Source: CAZPWQ01 sp964590495
GTDB taxonomy: Bacteria > Bacteroidota > Rhodothermia > Balneolales > Balneolaceae
Direction: 5' to 3'
NCBI GenBank assembly: GCA_964590495.1
Contig: CAZPWQ010000168.1
Coordinates: 1-6,218, forward strand
Length of the DNA stretch: 6,218 nt
Below, piece after piece: positions 1 to 5,071 of the stretch. Positions within the stretch are counted from its first letter, which is position 1. Each line of letters starts with the position of its first letter. The translations under genes were made by a program, and so were the position numbers. Under the pieces are notes generated by a model. The model had not been told where the DNA came from and ran no database searches. It worked only from the letters and a program-made list of their open reading frames with translations.

Positions 1-35
1 TAACTTCTACAATCCCGACTGGAACCGAGGGATCG

Positions 36-52
36 CGCCGGGAGTCGGACAC
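36..52 (-). repeat. Inverted copy of the GTGTCCGACT dispersed repeat
   Basis: On the minus strand this reads GTGTCCGACTCCCGGCG, matching 3077-3093 at 16 of 17 positions. The 10-mer TCCCGACTGG at 13-22 also recurs exactly at 3581-3590. The region downstream of the kinase gene therefore carries the same repeat families as the large intergenic region. No convincing terminator for the kinase is visible in 1-104. Confidence 0.6.
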
Positions 53-104
53 GTCTCATCCGTTTAGAAGAAGCAGCCATTTAATAAAAGGATCGGGGCC
101 TGGC

Positions 105-1331
105 TCAATCAGCCGAAAGATTCAATGAGAAAGTAATTCTGAAGGTAGTTCCTTCTCCGGGTTCGGTATCAACTTCAATAATCGCATCCAGAAGCTTGCA
201 TAAATGGCGGACAATCAACAAGCCGATACCCTCGCCGTGCTTTTCCACCTCCCCGGGAACAGTATGGTCATCCGGTACCGGATATTTTTCCCGCCCGGCC
301 GCTTCCGGAGATTCAGATTCGGTTGTCAGAGACTTTGCATGGGTGGCACTTAAACCGGGACCGGTATCGTCTATTTCGAGCAGCCATTGTTTATCCGATA
401 TCTTCTCCCATCTTACATGGATATGTCCTTCAACCGTATATTTCAAGGCATTAAGCAGCAGATTTCGTGTTATCCGCTGGAGTTTCTTTTGGTCATTTTT
501 CACCGGGAGAGAATCAATGCCATTACAGTTTAAATCCAGCCCTTCCTTTTTTGCCATCGGCTGCATGCTTTCGCAAAGCTCACGCAAAACTTTTGCGGCA
601 TTAAATTCCGATATTTCAACTTTCTCCTTTTGCGTTTCCAACCGGAACAGGTCGAGCAGATCATTAAGTAACTGTTCCAGATTGTCAGCAGCTATTGCCA
701 TTTGATCGATAAGTTCTGCTGCTTTTTCACTCATGCTTTCGTCTTTTAACAGGAAAAAACCAATTTGAAGGTTTTTTACCATTCCCTTCAGATCATGAGA
801 GGTTTCTCTTAAGTTATTATCCCGCGTTATACCCTTCGGTTCTTCAAGCGCCTTCTCCAGATCGCGCAGCTGGGCCTCTGTTTCTCTGCGCTGCAGCTTG
901 TCAAATTCCAGGATACTGTATTCAATGCCTTCCTGAATATGTTCGTTTAACGCTGCATGTACTTTGTCCAGCGTATCCGGACTAAGATCAAGCTCTTTGC
1001 GGAGGGAGATAATCTCGCCAATCAATACCTCTTGCATTACACCCCATTCTTTTACCGTAAGCAGAAGATCAAAGCCATGGTTCCAGCGCTGTGAACCATG
1101 ATCCCTGCCAATATCCGATACCTTTATATCCTTATCCAGCAGACCATTATATAGACGTTCAAGAAAATTGGGTATATTATTCTGAAATTTCTTCCGGGAA
1201 ACGGAAGCCAGCTCAGTTGATTTTCGATTCATCTGCCTCATATTGTGTCCCCACTTTTCAAGAATAACGTCCTGCCTTTCCGATAACCTGGAAGTCAATA
1301 AAACCAACTCTTCATGGATATTCTTTTCCAT
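105..1331 (-). CDS. Soluble sensor histidine kinase with RsbRD-like N-terminal domain
   Basis: This 408-residue protein should autophosphorylate on histidine and pass the phosphate to a response regulator, which is not in the window. Residues about 8-145 are helical and resemble the RsbT co-antagonist (RsbRD) N-terminal sensor domain, including the stretch QRWNHGFDLLLTVKEWG (81-97). A short helical linker (about 145-170) follows. The H-box is ETSHDLKG with phospho-acceptor His179. The HATPase domain has the N-box RNLLLNALKYT (Asn294), G1 DDTGPG (321-326), G2 GEGIGL (367-372) and G3 GEGTTF (392-397), so the catalytic motifs look intact. The ATP lid between G1 and G2 is about 40 residues, rather long. 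No membrane segment or signal peptide is visible, so it is probably cytoplasmic. The start is supported by a stop codon two codons upstream; no clear Shine-Dalgarno is present. The ligand or signal is unknown. Confidence 0.93.
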   Translation of the reverse strand: MEKNIHEELVLLTSRLSERQDVILEKWGHNMRQMNRKSTELASVSRKKFQNNIPNFLERLYNGLLDKDIKVSDIGRDHGSQRWNHGFDLLLTVKEWGVMQEVLIGEIISLRKELDLSPDTLDKVHAALNEHIQEGIEYSILEFDKLQRRETEAQLRDLEKALEEPKGITRDNNLRETSHDLKGMVKNLQIGFFLLKDESMSEKAAELIDQMAIAADNLEQLLNDLLDLFRLETQKEKVEISEFNAAKVLRELCESMQPMAKKEGLDLNCNGIDSLPVKNDQKKLQRITRNLLLNALKYTVEGHIHVRWEKISDKQWLLEIDDTGPGLSATHAKSLTTESESPEAAGREKYPVPDDHTVPGEVEKHGEGIGLLIVRHLCKLLDAIIEVDTEPGEGTTFRITFSLNLSAD

Positions 1332-1438
1332 CGCATTTTATCTTTAGCATGAACAGAGACTATTCATTTATCTTAACTTGAAATCAATACACTTTGTTTC
1401 CCGGTTGGAATTTAATTCCGCTTGTTGAATCATCCTTG

Positions 1439-1460
1439 TTTGCTGCTGTTTAACAGCAAA
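1439..1460 (-). terminator. Small hairpin just after the YihY-family stop codon
   Basis: TTTGCTG (1439-1445) pairs with CAGCAAA (1454-1460) around an 8-base loop, four bases beyond the membrane-protein stop codon. An alternative pairing is TGCTG/CAGCA with a 5-base loop. In the minus-strand transcript there is no U-run after the stem, so it is at best a weak or attenuating terminator, or an mRNA 3' stabiliser. Confidence 0.3.
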
Positions 1461-1464
1461 AACT

Positions 1465-2379
1465 TCATTCAAGCTTATTAATCTCGTACCGGACGGCAAA
1501 TTTAGTCGTTTCAACCTCATCGCCGCAATATTCAGCATAATTTTTTACAAAAGAAGCCCCGTAGTAGAGAAGGAAAGAAGAATAAAATATAAAGAGCAGC
1601 AGCAATACCAGAGATCCCGAAGCCCCGTAAATAGTATCTATATTTCCTGAAACCAGAACCAGGCCGAGTATGTATTGGCCTATTAAAAATAAAACTGCTG
1701 TCAGAAACGAGCCGGCCCATACCGTTTTCCATCTTAGCATAACGTCCGGAAGAAACTTATAAATTGAAGCAAACCATAAAGTAAATATTCCCAGTGACAA
1801 GGCGATGTTCAAAACTCTTATCAGCCACTGATCAACCCATGGAACCAGGTACAAAATATTATTTCCCAAAAAGCTAATAATAAGATCAAGCAATAAGGTT
1901 ACCAGGAACAGAACGCCGGTGACAAGTATGATCAGCAGTGAAATACCCCTGTTTTTTAAAATAAATTTATAGCTGACATCTTCTTTGGATTTTACCTGCC
2001 ATATCTGGTTGAATGAACTTTGTACTACTATAAAAAGGGTGGTCGCAATAAACATTAAAAAAATAATGATGCCCAGAGTAACCCATGGGCCCTGTTGCAT
2101 TTGCTGAACGTTCTCCAGGATTGTGGATAAAAATTCGGTTGTTTCTTTTCCCAACATCTGAGACAGAGCGCTGAGCACTTCTCCCGTTAATAATTCTTCA
2201 CTGAAAACCGTACTGAACAGATTTAACAGAAGAACTATAATTGGAATTATTGAGAATGTCGCAAAAAAAGCTGTTGAGGAACTCAACCTGAGCGGATCAT
2301 TGGCATTTAAATCGTTATAGCTTTCTTTCAGCAGCGTCCAAAAGCGCAGTAGTTTTACTTTTTTTTGCCTCTCAGCCAT
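1465..2379 (-). CDS. YihY/virulence factor BrkB family inner-membrane protein
   Basis: A 304-residue polytopic membrane protein of the YihY/BrkB (UPF0761) family, whose molecular function is not settled. About six hydrophobic helices are visible near residues 35-57, 98-123, 144-172, 185-207, 220-243 and 252-277. Family-like motifs are SSTAFFATFSIIPI in helix 1, FNQIWQV after helix 2, YKFLPDVMLRWKTVWAG before helix 5, and YGASGSLVLLLLFIFYSS leading into the last helix. The N-terminus is basic and cytoplasmic, with a charged C-terminal tail. Length is usual for the family. An in-frame stop six codons upstream fixes ATG 2379 as the first possible ATG. An AAAGGAGGGG string lies about 28 bases upstream, too far to be its ribosome site. 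The kinase gene follows 133 bases downstream on the same strand; co-transcription is possible but not shown. Confidence 0.92.
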   Translation of the reverse strand: MAERQKKVKLLRFWTLLKESYNDLNANDPLRLSSSTAFFATFSIIPIIVLLLNLFSTVFSEELLTGEVLSALSQMLGKETTEFLSTILENVQQMQQGPWVTLGIIIFLMFIATTLFIVVQSSFNQIWQVKSKEDVSYKFILKNRGISLLIILVTGVLFLVTLLLDLIISFLGNNILYLVPWVDQWLIRVLNIALSLGIFTLWFASIYKFLPDVMLRWKTVWAGSFLTAVLFLIGQYILGLVLVSGNIDTIYGASGSLVLLLLFIFYSSFLLYYGASFVKNYAEYCGDEVETTKFAVRYEINKLE

Positions 2380-2429
2380 AATTGTGTGACAAGTTTATTG
2401 TTGTTACCCCTCCTTTAGCATTTACCATT

Positions 2430-2437
2430 CAAAAATA
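2430..2437 (-). promoter_or_regulatory. Possible Bacteroidota-type -7 element for the YihY-family gene
   Basis: The minus strand reads TATTTTTG, an exact match to the Bacteroidota -7 consensus TAnnTTTG, about 50 bases before the ATG. No convincing TTG is seen at the -33 spacing, so support is partial. The site overlaps the left end of the dispersed repeat copy at 2433-2498; the second copy at 3246 does not preserve the TTTG part. Confidence 0.25.
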
Positions 2438-2498
2438 ATTCATCGGAGCCTGTCTATAGTTCAGAATCTAAAAAGTACAAAGCTCTGACAATCCAACC
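2433..2498 (+). repeat. Dispersed repeat, copy 1 (AAATAATTCATCG family)
   Basis: Bases 2433-2472 match 3246-3285 at 35 of 40 positions without gaps, starting AAATAATTCATCG and ending AGAATCTAAA. After an indel, both copies resume with the identical 11-mer ACAATCCAACC (2488-2498 and 3291-3301). Copy 1 is followed by a decayed, CT-rich version of the CCCCTCC palindrome module. Confidence 0.8.
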
Positions 2499-2508
2499 TC
2501 CTCATAAC

Positions 2509-2536
2509 GTGTCCTCCTGCCGGGAGAAGGGGGATT
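2509..2536 (+). repeat. GTGTCC...GAAGGGGGATT dispersed repeat, copy 1
   Basis: This 28-base stretch matches 3077-3104 at 24 of 28 positions, beginning GTGTCC, with CTGCCGG in the middle and AAGGGGGATT at the end. Its AAGGGGGATT end can pair, with one extra base, with AATTCCCCCTT at 2642-2652, giving a wide inverted repeat about 105 bases apart. Confidence 0.65.
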
Positions 2537-2664
2537 AAGGCTGACATTACCCATAAAATTCAGATAAGAGAATTTATGTACCAGATTACAGATGAAGAAA
2601 ACATGTTATGAAGGTTTTAATTACTTTTGTTCAGGCAAACAAATTCCCCCTTAAAAAAAGCCTG

Positions 2665-2682
2665 TCCCGACCATCGTCGGGA
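2665..2682. repeat. TCCCGAC/GTCGGGA hairpin, copy 1
   Basis: Perfect 7-bp stem, TCCCGAC (2665-2671) and GTCGGGA (2676-2682), with the tetraloop CATC. It is preceded by GCCTG, exactly as in the copy at 3581. Outer partial pairing (AAGCC/GGCTT and an imperfect AAATTCCCC/GGGGAAATT pair) suggests a larger cruciform from about 2641 to 2709. Confidence 0.6.
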
Positions 2683-2724
2683 GGATACGGCTTTAGCCAC
2701 GGGGAAATTCCAGCAATTTAAAAG

Positions 2725-2768
2725 CCCCTCCTTGTTTCGCTGTGGTTTTTCAGCGGAATAGGGAGGGG
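2725..2768 (+). repeat. Long 18-bp hairpin, CCCCTCC/GGAGGGG type
   Basis: The arms 2725-2742 and 2751-2768 pair along all 18 positions around an 8-base loop (TGGTTTTT). Fifteen pairs are Watson-Crick and three are G-U in the plus-strand RNA (2732/2761, 2734/2759, 2737/2756). In the minus-strand RNA these three become A-C mismatches. The outer CCCCTCC/GGAGGGG is shared with the palindromes at 3312 and 3430. It could be a folded RNA, a terminator-like structure (no U-run follows) or a repeat element. Confidence 0.6.
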
Positions 2769-2794
2769 TCGGCTGCGAGGGATATGAAGCGTAA

Positions 2795-2818
2795 CCGGCT
2801 AGTTATATGCCGGCTTTT
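2795..2818 (+). terminator. Weak CCGGC/GCCGG stem followed by a short T-run
   Basis: CCGGC (2795-2799) pairs with GCCGG (2809-2813), followed by CTTTT. The stem is only 5 bp with a 9-base loop, so it is a marginal intrinsic terminator candidate for any plus-strand transcript carrying the 2725-2768 hairpin. Confidence 0.2.
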
Positions 2819-2950
2819 CATGTTTATCATTAATCTGTCAGCCATTTATAGCTCACTGCTTTTTTGACCCATCCTCAACTACGCCACAAAACCGCTGGCT
2901 TCGTAGAGCAGGCTCCGGCTCCTTACACGCCGGTAGTCGGTCACGCCCTA

Positions 2951-2971
2951 TCCCGATAAAAATCATCGGGA
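2951..2971. repeat. TCCCGAT/ATCGGGA hairpin, copy 2
   Basis: Perfect 7-bp stem, TCCCGAT (2951-2957) and ATCGGGA (2965-2971), with the loop AAAAATC. It belongs to the same hairpin family as 2665-2682, with a compensated change of the C-G closing pair to T-A. It directly abuts the inverted repeat arm CAAGGAAGGAGT at 2972. Confidence 0.6.
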
Positions 2972-3058
2972 CAAGGAAGGAGTGACTCTTTTCGGAGATT
3001 TCATTGTTTCAAAGATTAAACTCAATGCCTGAACAAAGATGGTCCAACAACCCCCTTT

Positions 3059-3105
3059 AATTCCCCCTTTGTTACCGTGTCCGACTGCCGGCGGAAGGGG
3101 GATTT
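3059..3105. repeat. AATTCCCCCTTT / GAAGGGGGATTT inverted repeat
   Basis: Positions 3062-3070 pair contiguously with 3094-3102 (one G-U), with two more pairs beyond a T-T mismatch. The right arm is the end of the GTGTCC repeat (3077-3104). The preceding CCAACAACCCCC at 3044 matches the flank of the palindromic module at 3296, so this is a diverged member of the same composite family. Confidence 0.55.
3077..3104 (+). repeat. GTGTCC...GAAGGGGGATT dispersed repeat, copy 2
   Basis: Matches 2509-2536 at 24 of 28 positions; its first 17 bases match the minus strand of 36-52 at 16 of 17. Three copies in about 3 kb, in both orientations, indicate a repeat likely to be widespread in the genome. Confidence 0.65.
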
Positions 3106-3190
3106 TTGAGCGGTTAAAAAAATAGTTATTCCTGGTCCGGTAAGGTGGCCTGCAACTACTGAAAGACACTCGACTCCTTCCTTGCCGTAA

Positions 3191-3242
3191 GGTTCAAGCG
3201 TGGACGCTTGAACCAGCCGATCCGGACGTTTGAATCAGCCGG
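3191..3242. repeat. GGTTCAAGCG hairpin overlapping a 22-base tandem duplication
   Basis: GGTTCAAGCG (3191-3200) and CGCTTGAACC (3205-3214) form a perfect 10-bp stem with the loop TGGA. The right arm is part of a 22-base tandem repeat: GGACGCTTGAACCAGCCG (from 3202) recurs as GGACGTTTGAATCAGCCG (from 3224) with two changes. The second copy has no left arm to pair with. Confidence 0.6.
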
Positions 3243-3245
3243 ACG

Positions 3246-3301
3246 AAATAATTCATCGAAGCATGTTGATAGTTAAGAATCTAAATACAAACAATCCAAC
3301 C
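3246..3301 (+). repeat. Dispersed repeat, copy 2 (AAATAATTCATCG family)
   Basis: Second copy of the repeat at 2433-2498: 35 of 40 identical positions (3246-3285), then a shorter middle and the identical ACAATCCAACC (3291-3301). It runs straight into the intact palindromic element at 3296-3464, so the conserved unit probably includes this leader plus the palindromes. Confidence 0.8.
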
Positions 3302-3464
3302 ACCCCTTAATCCCCTCCTTCATAAGGAGGGGATAGCTTACCAGAAATATTTAAAACTGTTCATTCTGAAATCAGATACTGGTTCTTGGGGATTACGTCT
3401 AAAAATTTTTCCAACAGCAACGAAATACTCCCCTCCTTATGAAGGAGGGGCCGGGGGTGGTTGG
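3296..3464. repeat. BIME-like composite inverted repeat element, 169 bases
   Basis: The left arm 3296-3333 and right arm 3429-3464 are inverted copies: CCAACCACCCC is identical in both, then a 5- versus 3-base difference, then 22 identical bases. Each arm is itself a hairpin, CCCCTCCTT/AAGGAGGGG with a 3-base loop (3312-3332 and 3430-3450). The 95-base spacer (3334-3428) is AT-rich and non-coding. Two REP-like palindromes in opposite orientation match the architecture of bacterial interspersed mosaic elements, which in other bacteria are linked to RAYT transposases; that link is inference here. Confidence 0.7.
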
Positions 3465-3470
3465 CTTATG

Positions 3471-3517
3471 GCTCTGTTAACAATCTGTGCCTCATGTTTG
3501 TTGCATGAGGTTAGAGC
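3471..3517 (+). repeat. Nested stem-loop next to the composite element
   Basis: CCTCATG (3490-3496) pairs with CATGAGG (3504-3510) across a 7-base loop, and GCTCT (3471-3475) pairs with AGAGC (3513-3517) outside it, leaving a lopsided internal loop (14 versus 2 bases). It begins 7 bases after the palindromic element. No RNA family is recognised. Confidence 0.35.
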
Positions 3518-3560
3518 ATAATTTTGAATTATAGATTTGCTACCCCCGTACGACTATTTT

Positions 3561-3700
3561 CTCTCGTCCCCCGGTGCCTGTCCCGACTGGTGTCGGGGCT
3601 CTGCCCCGGGATGTTGGCGCGGGCCGCCTGCCTGCACGAAGCCCTTCAAACAGGCCGGCTCTTCAGGTCGAAATTTCGGCGTAGGCAGGCTCTGCTGCCC
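3561..3700. repeat. G+C-rich block of overlapping hairpins
   Basis: This block is clearly richer in G+C than its flanks. CCCGAC/GTCGGG (3582-3587/3592-3597, TCCCGA family copy 3) and CGGGGC/GCCCCG (3594-3599/3603-3608) share bases 3594-3597 and cannot form together. Further on, GCCTGCCT (3626-3633) pairs with AGGCAGGC (3683-3690) and CGAA (3637-3640) with TTCG (3675-3678), making a long imperfect stem. The open frames across it look like chance readings of repeat DNA. Confidence 0.5.
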
Positions 3701-3901
3701 GATTAATGTGGAGCAGAGCATATATCCTCCTGAAATCCCAAAAACTCATATCAGCAAAACCACCATATGAATCAAAATTACACAGAAGGTGCCGGATCAG
3801 CTGTGAAATTTATTCACACAAAAATATCCATCCTGCCTGAACAGATATAATCATCGTTCGTTTCGCATCTGAAAAGCTATGTAATAGAAGTTGGCATATT
3901 T

Positions 3902-3926
3902 GTTGTATCAGTAGTAACTGCACAAC
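3902..3926. promoter_or_regulatory. Dyad symmetry upstream of the lipoprotein gene
   Basis: GTTGT (3902-3906) pairs with ACAAC (3922-3926), and CAGT (3909-3912) with ACTG (3917-3920), around the loop AGTA. It ends 36 bases before the ATG. It could be an operator or a 5'-UTR hairpin. No confident promoter with both -33 and -7 elements was found for this gene. Confidence 0.25.
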
Positions 3927-3962
3927 GGTCGTAAATAATTTTAACCCAAATGCCTGAAAAAG

Positions 3963-4533
3963 ATGAGAAAAGTTTTATATACAATAATAACAGTGTTAAT
4001 TGGTGCAATGATGTGGAGTTGCAGTCCGACAGACGCACCTTCTGTCTATGATCTTACAACAAATGTCACACCCGAGGAAGGCGGAACAATCAGTCCGTCC
4101 GGTGGCGAGTTTGAAGCGGAAAGTGATGTGGAGATCAGAGCTGAACCTTCAGAAAATTATGTATTTTACCGCTGGGAAGGAGATATACATTCACAGGAAA
4201 ATCCACAAACGATCTCCATGCAAAGTGACAGAAGCATTACAGCCGTTTTTCAGCTTAAGGAGTATACACTGAATATTGATATTGAAGGTGAAGGCGATGT
4301 AACAGAAGAGATAGTTGAAGAGAAGGGTAAAGATTATGAGCACGGAACGACCGTTCAGCTTACCGCCGAGCCGGCCGAGAACTGGGTATTTGACAGCTGG
4401 GAGGGAGATCTTTCCGGATCGGAAACTTCACAGACTATCACCGTCGAGGAAGAAAAGAATGTTACGGCTGTTTTTAAACTTAAGGAGTATACACTGAATA
4501 TTGATATTGAAGGTGAAGGCGATGTAACAGAAG
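3963..4533 (+). CDS. Lipoprotein with InlB-like repeats and RCC1 propeller, 5' part before the gap
   Basis: This is the N-terminal part of one gene that continues at 4634 beyond an assembly gap. Residues 1-19 form a signal peptide (MRK, then a hydrophobic core), ending in the lipobox-like MWSC with Cys20 as the likely lipidated residue; Trp at -2 and Met at -3 are unusual. Repeat 1 (about 29-97), repeat 2 (98-172) and the start of repeat 3 (from 173) are divergent InlB B-repeat domains, with the pattern GxV/I-TP, LTAEPAENWVFDSWEGDLSG and ITVxxxxxVTAVF. Ser at +2 after the Cys fits outer-membrane sorting, so surface or periplasmic exposure is likely. ATG 3963 gives the complete signal peptide; an ATG at 3950 is out of frame. 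No Shine-Dalgarno is present. The role may be adhesion or a stalk, but this is unproven. Confidence 0.88.
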
Positions 4534-5071
4534 NNNNNNNNNNNNNNNNNNNNNNNNNNNNNNNNNNNNNNNNNNNNNNNNNNNNNNNNNNNNNNNNNNN
4601 NNNNNNNNNNNNNNNNNNNNNNNNNNNNNNNNNCTTAAGGAGTATACACTGAATATTGATATTGAAGGTGAAGGCGATGTAACAGAAGAGATAGTTGAAG
4701 AGAAGGGTAAAGATTATGAGCACGGAACGACCGTTCGCCTTACCGCCGAGCCAGCCGAAAACTGGGTATTTGACAGCTGGGAGGGAGATCTTTCCGGATC
4801 GGAGAACCCGGCAACTATTACTATTGAAGAAGAAAAAAGCGTTACCGCTGTGTTTCAGCTTCAGGAGCATGCTCTTAACCTTACGATTGACGGAGAGGGC
4901 GAAGTGATTGTGGATCCTGACAAGACAGAATTTCAACACGGAGAAGAAGCAACCCTCACCGCAGAACCTGCCGAAGGCTGGAGATTTGTTGAGTGGGAGG
5001 GAGATATTTCAGAATCGGAAAATCCAGTTTCAGTTACCTTCGAGAGTGAGATGAATATCACTTCCGTTTTT
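4254..5071 (+). repeat. 225-base tandem repeats coding for InlB-like domains
   Basis: Units start at 4254, 4479, 4634 (after the gap) and 4859. 4254 to 4479 and 4634 to 4859 are each exactly 225 bases (75 codons). The first 55 bases are identical in the units at 4254, 4479 and 4634, and the first 103 are identical in those at 4254 and 4634, after which the units diverge. The last unit (4859, about 71 residues) is more diverged, as is the first domain upstream of 4254. Confidence 0.9.
4534..4633. other. Assembly gap of 100 Ns inside the tandem repeats
   Basis: Exactly 100 Ns, a usual placeholder for unknown length. The codon phase is 0 (mod 3) before and 2 after, so the real length must be 2 mod 3; 100 is not. 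If whole 225-base units are preserved, the true length is 170 + 225k bases, which satisfies the phase rule. Confidence 0.97.

Larger units (their letters stand above)
2972..3184. repeat. 12-bp inverted repeat bounding a 213-base segment
   Basis: CAAGGAAGGAGT (2972-2983) and ACTCCTTCCTTG (3173-3184) are perfect reverse complements. The enclosed segment contains a nested inverted repeat at 3059-3105. The layout recalls a small non-autonomous (MITE-like) element, but no target-site duplication is evident and no transposase is present, so this is only a structural description. Confidence 0.5.
2380..3962. other. 1.58-kb non-coding region packed with dispersed repeats
   Basis: No credible gene is present: open frames are short, lack family motifs and run across palindromes. 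The interval separates divergently transcribed genes, so it should hold both promoters. It holds at least two long direct repeats (2433/3246 and 2509/3077), four CCAACnnCC(T/C)C module copies (2493, 3044, 3296 and inverted at 3464), three TCCCGA hairpins, an 18-bp RNA-like hairpin (2725-2768), a 12-bp inverted repeat 200 bases apart (2972/3173), and a G+C-rich structured block (about 3561-3700). Parts with nothing recognised are about 2541-2640, 2820-2875 and 3710-3890. Confidence 0.8.

Noticed and set aside
2..67. Plus-strand frame open from the left edge, ending at a TAG at 65-67, possibly a C-terminal gene fragment
   Set aside because: It overlaps an inverted copy of the dispersed GTGTCC repeat and the TCCCGACTGG repeat word, and has no recognisable protein motif; repeat DNA explains it better.
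1..80. Minus-strand ATG at 78-80 opening a frame to the left edge (MAASSKRMRR...)
   Set aside because: No ribosome site, Arg-rich composition typical of a wrong frame, and it covers the same repeat DNA.
2592..2654. 20-codon frame starting MKKTCYEGF
   Set aside because: Too short, no ribosome site, and it ends in the CCCCCTT repeat; probably chance.
2963..3169. 68-codon minus-strand frame
   Set aside because: It runs through the 12-bp inverted-repeat segment and the CCCCC/GGGGG stem; composition is that of repeats and no motif is seen.
3312..3450. CRISPR-like reading of the repeated CCCCTCCTT palindromes
   Set aside because: Only two copies in opposite orientation, with no regular spacers; an inverted-repeat element fits.
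3524..3770. Overlapping 60- and 77-codon plus-strand frames
   Set aside because: Both cross the G+C-rich hairpin block, and their protein sequences are Cys/Arg/Pro-rich with no family resemblance.
4850..4852. ATG as the start of a separate RCC1 gene
   Set aside because: It is a chance reading point inside a repeat; the same frame is open back to the gap and codes for the InlB-like repeat, so this is one gene.
4355..4939. Minus-strand 194-codon frame across the tandem repeats and the Ns
   Set aside because: It is a shadow of the repeat gene and includes unknown residues from the gap.
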